A program made the translations under genes and the position numbers. 9,115 bases of DNA from Rhizobium sp. Q54 (GTDB lineage Bacteria > Pseudomonadota > Alphaproteobacteria > Rhizobiales > Beijerinckiaceae). Of the stretch, positions 1 to 5,504 are shown piece after piece. The notes beneath the pieces are model-generated. The model saw only the letters and a list, made by a program, of their open reading frames with translations. It was not told the DNA's origin and ran no database searches. Where the stretch lies: contig CAMDKB010000168.1 in NCBI GenBank assembly GCA_945901195.1, forward strand, positions 1 to 9,115, in the 5' to 3' direction. Numbering within the stretch: position 1 is the stretch's first letter; every line of letters starts with the position of its first letter.

Positions 1-1
1 G

Positions 2-262
2 ACTGTCCAAAAGGGCATCCAGCAGGTTGCTACAGAAGCCAGCGCATTCTCGAAAAAGCATTTCGAGACCAGTTCAGCCGCTGTTGAAAAGCTTCTCAGC
101 GCCAAGACGCTCGACGCCGCTTTTCAAATTCAGACAGATTACGCCAAGAGCGCCTACGAGGCTTTCATGGCGCAGGCGACCAAGTTTGGTGAAATGTACA
201 CCGGATTCGCCAAGGACGCGTTCAAGCCGGTAGAGGCAGCCATTGCCAAGGCTGGCAAGTAA
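2..262 (+). CDS. Phasin family protein, C-terminal part (5' end outside window)
   Basis: The frame is open from the window edge to a TAA at 260-262 and gives the last 86 residues of a protein. The peptide is alanine- and lysine-rich, appears fully helical, and has the phasin_2-type pattern: repeated A-x-x-x-A heptads, the segment QTDYAKSAYEAFMAQATKFG, then FAKDAFKPVEAAIAKAGK at the very end. Phasins of this family are small amphipathic proteins (typically about 110-180 residues) that coat polyhydroxyalkanoate granules in the cytoplasm and control their number and size. About a third to a half of the protein is probably missing upstream, so neither start nor promoter can be judged. The gene is followed by a strong hairpin and then a terminator, so it is transcriptionally separate from clpS. 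Family assignment is confident; the granule role is inferred from the family. Confidence 0.85.
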   Translation, partial: TVQKGIQQVATEASAFSKKHFETSSAAVEKLLSAKTLDAAFQIQTDYAKSAYEAFMAQATKFGEMYTGFAKDAFKPVEAAIAKAGK

Positions 263-273
263 GCAGGTCTTCC

Positions 274-307
274 CGGATCGGCGGCCAATTTCTGGCGTGC
301 TGATCCG
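274..307 (+). repeat. Long stem-loop in the 3' untranslated region of the phasin gene
   Basis: Twelve bases after the phasin stop codon, 274-286 can pair with 294-307. This gives 13 base pairs, two of them G-U, with one bulged G at 297 and a 7-base loop at 287-293. No T-run follows, so it does not look like a terminator by itself; the real terminator lies about 65 bases downstream. A stem in this position could block 3' exonucleases and stabilise the abundant phasin mRNA, but that role is inference. Confidence 0.55.
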
Positions 308-370
308 AAATATTTCCCGACTTGAAGCCGGTGTTTGGCTCTCTGATGGCGGAAACTGAATCAATATTTC

Positions 371-401
371 AGGCCTGGCAATTTTGCCGGGCCTCTTTTT
401 T
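371..401 (+). terminator. Rho-independent terminator of the phasin gene
   Basis: The arms aggcctggca (371-380) and tgccgggcct (385-394) form a 10-bp stem with a single G-U pair and a 4-base loop. A C and six T residues follow (395-401). This is a textbook intrinsic terminator and ends the phasin transcript about 110 bases after its stop codon. Confidence 0.9.
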
Positions 402-518
402 GTCCAGATGAAATTCGACTCCGGCTTCCATTCAGCCCGAGATGCGCTTGTTCTGCGCCATATTGTTCACTTTCACGTATTGCCAAGCTGAACGCGCACG
501 TTTTGAGAGAATCCGGCC

Positions 519-554
519 CGGTCACGGGAACGAGGTTGCGGGTTCCCGAAACCG
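519..554. repeat. Interrupted inverted repeat upstream of clpS
   Basis: CGGGAAC at 525-531 is matched exactly by GTTCCCG at 542-548, with a 10-base loop. Outside a 2x2 internal loop, CGGT at 519-522 pairs with ACCG at 551-554, for 11 base pairs in total. No T-run follows. It lies about 190 bases upstream of the clpS start and could be a protein-binding dyad or an RNA structure; nothing in the sequence decides between these. Confidence 0.45.
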
Positions 555-666
555 ACCACTGGTCCCAATGAAATTGCCGGGGGACTGGTGAAAGGCAGGT
601 ACAAGACCTAGATTGAACTTTCCAAACTTTCGGTGTTCGATACACTCTGATGTGATTTGGTCGCGT

Positions 667-679
667 GGGCTTGTAGCCC
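667..679 (+). repeat. Small hairpin in the clpS leader
   Basis: GGGCT (667-671) and AGCCC (675-679) form a perfect 5-bp stem with a 3-base loop, extendable by one T-G pair. It sits just upstream of a purine-rich stretch (680-689, ggaaagggaa) that could be a ribosome binding site for the alternative GTG start of clpS at 697. Its significance is uncertain because short GC hairpins are common. Confidence 0.3.
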
Positions 680-741
680 GGAAAGGGAATCGACTCGTGA
701 TCGGCTGGCTAGCATTCCTGTTGCCTAAACGCGGAAGGCCC

Positions 742-1131
742 ATGGGCGCCGTGATTGCTTCGATATTCCGCCGCACGCGTGCGCCGGTCACTGCGAACGC
801 AGAAGCGGGCAATGGGGACGATGGCCGTAGCGGTGGCACAGGAACTGCAATTGTAACGCGGACAAAGACAGTTCCCAAAAAACCCTCAATGTACCGGGTG
901 CTGTTGTTGAATGATGATTATACGCCGATGGAGTTCGTCGTGACGGTTCTTCGCCGTTATTTCAACAAGAATGGCGATGAAGCTACCCGCATAATGTTGC
1001 ATGTGCATCGTAATGGCGTGGGTGAATGTGGAGTTTTTACATACGAGGTCGCGGAAACCAAAGTGACTCAGGTGATGGACTTTGCCCGCAAGCATCAACA
1101 TCCCCTGCAATGCATCATGGAAAAGAAATAG
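742..1131 (+). CDS. clpS: ATP-dependent Clp protease adaptor ClpS
   Basis: ClpS binds proteins with N-terminal destabilising residues (N-degrons) and hands them to ClpA for unfolding and ClpP degradation in the cytoplasm. With the ATG at 742 the protein has 129 residues. The folded core begins at residue 50 and matches E. coli ClpS closely: MYRVLLLNDDYTPMEFV holds the N-degron pocket residues N57, D58, D59 and M63, and M85 and H89 match E. coli M62 and H66. GVFTYEVAETKV and HPLQCIMEKK complete the fold. ATG 742 is preceded by ggaagg at a suitable distance. An in-frame GTG at 697 also has a good purine-rich site (680-689) and would add 15 residues. The 49 residues before the core exceed the roughly 26 of E. 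coli and are Gly/Asp/Thr/Arg-rich. clpA follows after 12 bases, so the two are surely co-transcribed. Confidence 0.93.
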   Translation: MGAVIASIFRRTRAPVTANAEAGNGDDGRSGGTGTAIVTRTKTVPKKPSMYRVLLLNDDYTPMEFVVTVLRRYFNKNGDEATRIMLHVHRNGVGECGVFTYEVAETKVTQVMDFARKHQHPLQCIMEKK

Positions 1132-1143
1132 CCAGGAGACATC

Positions 1144-3648
1144 ATGCCGTCTTTTTCAGCAAATCTCGAACAGACATTGCACCGCGCTCTGGCAGTCGCA
1201 AATGAACGGCGGCACGAATACGCTACGCTGGAGCATCTTCTCTTCAGCCTTACAGATGACGAGGATGCTGCAGGCGTCATGCGCGCTTGTTCCGTCGATC
1301 TGGAAGTCTTGCGTCGCAATCTGGTCAATTATATCGATCACGAACTTGCCAATCTGGCGACGGGCGGCCGGCACGAAGAGGCCAAGCCGACTGCCGGGTT
1401 TCAGCGCGTCATCCAGCGTGCAGTGATTCATGTGCAGTCTTCCGGCCGTGAGGAAGTGACAGGTGCCAATGTGCTTGTCGCGATCTTCGCTGAACGGGAG
1501 AGCCACGCTGCCTATTTCCTGCAGGAACAGGAAATGACGCGCTACGACGCGGTCAATTACATCAGCCATGGCATAGCCAAACGGGCTGGACAGTCCAATC
1601 CTGCCAAGGCTCCTCGCGGCGCCGAGGAAGAAGAGCCCCAACGCGATCAGCGCGAACCGCGCGACGCTTCCGAAGGCGGCAAGAAAAAAGAGGGCGCGCT
1701 TGACGCCTATTGCGTCAACCTCAACAAGAAGGCGAAGGACGGACGTATCGATCCGCTGATCGGGCGCGAAAAAGAGGTCATGCGCACGATCCAAGTTCTG
1801 TGCCGCCGGCAAAAGAACAACCCGCTCTATGTTGGCGATCCCGGCGTGGGAAAGACGGCGATTGCCGAAGGTCTCGCACGCAAGATCGTGAAGGGTGAAG
1901 TGCCCGAAGTGCTGGCAAAATGCACCGTTTTTTCCCTCGATATGGGCAGCCTGCTGGCGGGCACGCGCTATCGCGGCGATTTTGAAGAGCGCCTCAAGCA
2001 GGTGATGAAGGAAATCGAGCAGCACAAGGGCGCGATCCTCTTCATCGACGAAATCCATACGGTTATCGGCGCGGGCGCTACGTCGGGCGGGGCGATGGAT
2101 GCGTCCAATCTGCTCAAGCCTGCGCTTGCGCAAGGCACCCTGCGGTGTATCGGCTCGACGACCTACAAGGAATACCGCCAGTATTTCGAGAAAGATCGCG
2201 CGCTGGTCCGGCGTTTCCAGAAGATCGATGTCAACGAGCCATCGATACCCGATGCCGTGGAAATCATGAAGGGCCTGAAGCCTTACTACGAAGAATTCCA
2301 CAAGGTTCGCTATACTAACGAAGCGGTGAAGGCGGCGGTGGAATTGTCCGCGCGTTATATTCACGACCGCAAGTTGCCCGATAAAGCGATCGACGTCATC
2401 GACGAATCGGGCGCGAGCCAGATGCTGCTGCCTGAATCACGCCGCCGCAAGACAATTGGTATCAAGGAAATAGAGGCGACCATTGCTACGATGGCGCGCA
2501 TCCCGCCAAAATCCGTGTCCAAGGACGACGCGGAAGTTCTCCAGCATCTGGAGGAGACACTCCGGCGTGTGGTTTATGGCCAGGATGACGCCATCCAGGC
2601 GTTGACGGCATCCATCAAATTGGCGCGCGCTGGTTTGCGAGAAGCCGAAAAGCCGATTGGCTGTTATCTTTTCTCCGGACCAACAGGTGTCGGCAAAACC
2701 GAGGTTGCCAGGCAATTGTCGAAGTCGCTGGGTGTCGAACTCGTGCGCTTTGACATGTCCGAATATATGGAGCGCCATACGGTCAGCCGTCTCATCGGCG
2801 CGCCTCCCGGTTATGTCGGTTTTGATCAGGGCGGTATGCTGACTGATGCGATTGATCAGCATCCTCATTGCGTGTTGCTGCTGGATGAAATCGAGAAGGC
2901 GCATCCCGATCTCTACAATATCCTGTTGCAGATTATGGACCACGGCAAGCTGACAGATCACAATGGCAAGCAGATCGATTTCCGCAATGTCATACTGATC
3001 ATGACCACCAACGCAGGCGCTGCGGATATGGCGCGTGAGTCGATGGGCTTTTCGCGCACCAAGCGTTCCGGTGACGACATTGAGGCGATCAACCGCATGT
3101 TTGCGCCAGAATTTCGCAATCGTCTGGATTCCATCGTGCAGTTTGGACGTCTGCCACGCGAGGTCATCGCCAAGGTGGTCGACAAGTTCATCATGCAGCT
3201 TGAAGTGCAGCTTAGCGACCGCAATGTTGCAATCGAATTGTCAGACGAGGCTCGGAACTGGCTGTGTGACAATGGCTATGACGAGGCGATGGGCGCGCGG
3301 CCGATGGCGCGTGTCATCCAGCAGCATATCAAGACGCCGCTGGCCGACGAGGTTCTGTTCGGTCGCCTGAAGAATGGCGGCACCGTGCGTGTCGTCGTCG
3401 CTGATGATGAGAAGGGCAAGAAGAAGCTCGCGTTCGTATTTCCTGAAGGGCCAGCTCTCCCCAAGCCCGACAAGGAAGTTCTCGAAGCCACCAAGATCAA
3501 GAAGCCACCGAAGGACGAACCAGAAGTGCGCCGCGCGAAAGTCCGCAAGCCCAAGGACGAAGACGCTGGCGACGCTCCACCCAAGTCCAAGGGCGGTGAC
3601 GAAGATCCCAAGGGCGGCATCGTACCCCGGGTTCCGCTCAAGAGTTGA
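1144..3648 (+). CDS. clpA: ATP-dependent Clp protease ATP-binding subunit ClpA
   Basis: ClpA is the hexameric AAA+ unfoldase that feeds substrates, including those brought by ClpS, into ClpP. The 834-residue product starts at an ATG with an aggag site 5 bases upstream. Domains in order: a Clp N domain (about 1-145); an Arg/Glu-rich linker (about 147-175); AAA module D1 with Walker A GDPGVGKT (231-238) and Walker B ILFIDE ending at E303; AAA module D2 with Walker A GPTGVGKT (512-519) and Walker B LLLDE ending at E582. The ClpP-docking tripeptide is M-G-F at 634-636, where E. coli ClpA has I-G-L. There is no ClpB-type coiled-coil middle domain, which, with the clpS neighbour, separates it from ClpB and ClpC. 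E. coli ClpA has 758 residues; the excess here is mainly a lysine-, proline- and acid-rich tail (about 770-834). No clpP lies in the window. Confidence 0.97.
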   Translation: MPSFSANLEQTLHRALAVANERRHEYATLEHLLFSLTDDEDAAGVMRACSVDLEVLRRNLVNYIDHELANLATGGRHEEAKPTAGFQRVIQRAVIHVQSSGREEVTGANVLVAIFAERESHAAYFLQEQEMTRYDAVNYISHGIAKRAGQSNPAKAPRGAEEEEPQRDQREPRDASEGGKKKEGALDAYCVNLNKKAKDGRIDPLIGREKEVMRTIQVLCRRQKNNPLYVGDPGVGKTAIAEGLARKIVKGEVPEVLAKCTVFSLDMGSLLAGTRYRGDFEERLKQVMKEIEQHKGAILFIDEIHTVIGAGATSGGAMDASNLLKPALAQGTLRCIGSTTYKEYRQYFEKDRALVRRFQKIDVNEPSIPDAVEIMKGLKPYYEEFHKVRYTNEAVKAAVELSARYIHDRKLPDKAIDVIDESGASQMLLPESRRRKTIGIKEIEATIATMARIPPKSVSKDDAEVLQHLEETLRRVVYGQDDAIQALTASIKLARAGLREAEKPIGCYLFSGPTGVGKTEVARQLSKSLGVELVRFDMSEYMERHTVSRLIGAPPGYVGFDQGGMLTDAIDQHPHCVLLLDEIEKAHPDLYNILLQIMDHGKLTDHNGKQIDFRNVILIMTTNAGAADMARESMGFSRTKRSGDDIEAINRMFAPEFRNRLDSIVQFGRLPREVIAKVVDKFIMQLEVQLSDRNVAIELSDEARNWLCDNGYDEAMGARPMARVIQQHIKTPLADEVLFGRLKNGGTVRVVVADDEKGKKKLAFVFPEGPALPKPDKEVLEATKIKKPPKDEPEVRRAKVRKPKDEDAGDAPPKSKGGDEDPKGGIVPRVPLKS

Positions 3649-3669
3649 GCGCAGACCTTGCACATGAGA

Positions 3670-3695
3670 AAGGCCGGGGTGACCGGGCCTTTTTT
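3670..3695 (+). terminator. Rho-independent terminator after clpA
   Basis: Twenty-two bases after the clpA stop, AGGCC (3671-3675) pairs with GGCCT (3686-3690). Past a G-G mismatch (3676/3685), two further G-C pairs close a gtga loop. Six T residues (3690-3695) follow directly. This should end the clpS-clpA transcript and separates it from the exporter genes. The outer stem sequence is the same as that of the phasin terminator. Confidence 0.8.
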
Positions 3696-3754
3696 CTGCC
3701 TGTCATTTTCATGGAACTATTGCGAGCGAAGCGGTTGAAGAAACGATCCGGCGA

Positions 3755-4558
3755 TTGCATAAGCAGCACCAGCACTCGGTATCGTTCAGGGCAGATCTAT
3801 TGGACAACATCCAAAATGGGGAGGCAAAAAGCTGGATAGAGCCGGCCCGCAAAGGCATGCGCACTGCGCTGCATGGTCCGATGTATTTTCTGGGCCTGAC
3901 ATTTGTTGGCATCGGTGGGCTTGCGCAACAGGCTGATATGCCCCTGGGCGTTGTGCTGCTGACGACTGTTCTGATCTGGGCAGGTCCGGCGCAGGTAATC
4001 TTTATCGGGTCCATCATCAATGGCCTTTCGCTCCCGGCCATTGCACTTTCAATTTCGCTGTCTTCTGTCCGGTTGTTGCCGATGTGTGTGTCGTTGTTGC
4101 CCTGGTTGCGCGGCCAAAAACCTTCGATGCTTCTGACCGTGTTTTCAACCCACCAGATTGCCGTGACAGCATGGGTTGAATCCATACGCAGGCTGCCGGA
4201 TATGCCAGCGTCCGAGCGCCTTGCATGGTTCATGGGGTTCACCCAGACATTGTTTGTTGGCGCCTTGGCGGCGACGGGCGTCGGGTATCTGCTTGCCGGC
4301 GCCTTGCCTAAGGAACTTGCCGCAGGCCTGCTCTTTGTGACACCGGTCTATTTTACTCTCGCCTTATTTCGCAATGCACGTGACGCGATCGACTGGTCTG
4401 CTCTGGCGCTGGGCTTTGTACTGGCGCCGGTTTCGCGCAGCTTTCTCAGCCCCGGATTCGATCTCTTGTTTGTGGGGCTTATCGGCGGCACGACGGCCTG
4501 GGTGATCAAGCGCACCCTGCGTAGACGTGCCAGCAAGAGCGGAGGCGTGGTTCCGTGA
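3755..4558 (+). CDS. AzlC family protein, branched-chain amino acid exporter large subunit
   Basis: This is the multi-pass inner-membrane component of an AzlCD-type exporter; known members (YgaZ of E. coli, AzlC of Bacillus, BrnF of Corynebacterium) export branched-chain amino acids or their analogues. From about residue 37 on, the protein is strongly hydrophobic with several membrane spans. Family marks include W27-x(7)-G-M-R at the start, WAGPAQVIFIG (a variant of the A-x-Q-F core), the LSSVRLLPMCVSLLP segment and AAGLLFVTPVYFTLAL. The start is unclear. TTG 3755 gives 267 residues and TTG 3800 gives 252 with an aggg about 9 bases upstream; both keep the conserved W27. ATG 3857 would remove it. 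Family members usually have 230-250 residues, so 3800 may be the true start. The gene overlaps azlD by 4 bases. The actual substrate is not shown by sequence. Confidence 0.85.
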   Translation: MHKQHQHSVSFRADLLDNIQNGEAKSWIEPARKGMRTALHGPMYFLGLTFVGIGGLAQQADMPLGVVLLTTVLIWAGPAQVIFIGSIINGLSLPAIALSISLSSVRLLPMCVSLLPWLRGQKPSMLLTVFSTHQIAVTAWVESIRRLPDMPASERLAWFMGFTQTLFVGALAATGVGYLLAGALPKELAAGLLFVTPVYFTLALFRNARDAIDWSALALGFVLAPVSRSFLSPGFDLLFVGLIGGTTAWVIKRTLRRRASKSGGVVP

Positions 4559-4929
4559 GTGCAGACATCTGGAAGTGGCACTGGTGGAGCGGCGGGCTGT
4601 GGCCTTATCTGGCCGTCATCATCTTTGGATTTCTGCCCAGCGAAATCTGGCGGTTGATGTCGATCTTCCTTGTGCGCGGTATCGACGAAAAATCCGAAGT
4701 GCTGGAATGGGTACGGGCGGTTTCAACGGCGTTACTGGCGGCGGTTGTCGCCAACATCGTTGTTGCGCCTGCAGGAGCGCTGCAACTCGTGCCGCTCTGG
4801 GCCCGGGTTGGGGCGATGGTGCTTGGATTTGCGGCTTACTTTGTGCTCCGCAAAAGCGTGTTGGCAGGGGTCTTCACCGGGGTTGGCGCAGTCATCGCCG
4901 CTGCCATCTGGCTGCCGGTAGCGCGCTGA
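4555..4929 (+). CDS. AzlD family protein, branched-chain amino acid exporter small subunit
   Basis: This is the small membrane partner of the AzlC-like protein (compare YgaH, BrnE). It has 124 residues and starts at a GTG that overlaps the azlC stop as GTGA, which points to translational coupling and a fixed complex. There are four hydrophobic segments: WPYLAVIIFGFLPSEIW near residues 16-32, one around 54-70, one around 76-98 and one around 101-120. The P of FLP and the V-R-A-V-S-T-A-L-L-A-A-V-V-A-N stretch correspond to the family's conserved core. The protein is somewhat longer than many members (about 100-110 residues) because of a tryptophan-rich N-terminus. Function is inferred from the family and from the coupling to azlC. 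Confidence 0.82.
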   Translation: MSADIWKWHWWSGGLWPYLAVIIFGFLPSEIWRLMSIFLVRGIDEKSEVLEWVRAVSTALLAAVVANIVVAPAGALQLVPLWARVGAMVLGFAAYFVLRKSVLAGVFTGVGAVIAAAIWLPVAR

Positions 4930-4941
4930 AGTGTCCCGCTC

Positions 4942-5370
4942 CTAGAATGCGGCGCGTATCTTCTCCGCTGTCGCCTTGAGGTTCTCGGGCTTTTCGTTCA
5001 GTTCCCCGTGGCGGCGCAAGGCAATGCCTTCCCAGCGCGGGATGATGTGCATGTGAAAATGGAAAACGGTCTGGCCGCCAGCGGCGCCGTCGAACTGGCG
5101 CAGGTTCAACCCTTCGGCTGCCATCGCCACCTTTATGGCCTTGGCGACTTTTTGAACCCGCTGCATGAACGGTCCCCAGGAATCCACAGGCATATCGGGG
5201 AGACCGCGCACTGCGAGTTTGGGAATGACTAGCGTATGGCCATCCGCCTGGGGCATGATATCAAGAAAGGCCAGCGCCACGTCATCCTCATAGACGCGAT
5301 AGCAGGGAATTTCCCCGCGCAGAATTTTCGCGAATATATTATCAGGCTGATATGGTTCCCGGTCAGACAT
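4942..5370 (-). CDS. HIT family protein (histidine triad nucleotide hydrolase, HinT-like)
   Basis: HIT proteins of this branch are small cytoplasmic homodimers that hydrolyse nucleoside phosphoramidates or related nucleotides; the physiological substrate is usually unknown. The product has 142 residues, in the family's normal range. It opens with NIFAKILRGEIPCYRVYEDD, typical of HinT-type proteins, continues with DGHTLVIPK, and carries the signature HFHMHIIP with the triad H104, H106, H108. H106 is expected to be the nucleophile. I chose the ATG at 5370, with AAGGAG about 12 bases upstream; an in-frame GTG at 5394 would overlap that site and add eight residues. The gene converges with azlD (12 bases apart) and diverges from the acyl-CoA synthetase gene. 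It has no obvious link to either. Confidence 0.92.
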   Translation of the reverse strand: MSDREPYQPDNIFAKILRGEIPCYRVYEDDVALAFLDIMPQADGHTLVIPKLAVRGLPDMPVDSWGPFMQRVQKVAKAIKVAMAAEGLNLRQFDGAAGGQTVFHFHMHIIPRWEGIALRRHGELNEKPENLKATAEKIRAAF

Positions 5371-5504
5371 TTTTACGCTTCTCTCCTTGCCCACAGTTTG
5401 AAGCGCGCCCTGTGGGCCGCGTCAAGCGCCAGTTCTTTCTGGCAGCTCTGCCGGCTGGGCATAGGAATAGCTGATAGGCATGGGCCTGAAAATGGGAAAA
5501 TGCG
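5371..5504. promoter_or_regulatory. Divergent intergenic region between the HIT gene and the acyl-CoA synthetase
   Basis: These 134 bases must carry the start signals for both divergent genes. I cannot pick a convincing -35/-10 pair on either strand. Two small stems share bases and so exclude each other: GCCAG (5428-5432) with CTGGC (5439-5443), and GGCAG (5441-5445) with CTGCC (5448-5452). Their arrangement in the synthetase leader is noted, without evidence for function. Confidence 0.35.

Larger units (their letters stand above)
402..741 (+). other. Long clpS leader/intergenic region without a convincing gene
   Basis: These 340 bases separate the phasin terminator from the chosen clpS start. 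Reading frames here are short, lack good ribosome binding sites and have no recognisable peptide. The region holds an interrupted inverted repeat at 519-554 and a small hairpin at 667-679. A possible weak promoter has TTGAAC at 613-618 and TTCGAT 17 bases later (636-641), but the -10 match is poor and I do not list it separately. In-frame codons upstream of 742 extend the clpS frame to 613, though the encoded peptide does not look like ClpS. Confidence 0.5.

Noticed and set aside
408..491. Small open frame of 27 codons downstream of the phasin terminator
   Set aside because: It has no ribosome binding site, directly follows a terminator, and its peptide has no distinctive features.
613..741. 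Longer clpS start at 613
   Set aside because: The added residues do not resemble any ClpS N-terminus, and starts at 742 or 697 have better ribosome binding sites.
1156..2364. Long open frame on the minus strand inside clpA (about 400 codons)
   Set aside because: It is antisense to the highly conserved N domain and D1 module. Its peptide is Arg/Leu/Ala-rich with no recognisable fold, as expected for a mirror frame of GC-rich codons.
3711..3839. Small open frame from an ATG between clpA and the azlC-like gene
   Set aside because: It overlaps the conserved start of the azlC-like frame, has no good ribosome binding site, and encodes an arbitrary basic peptide.
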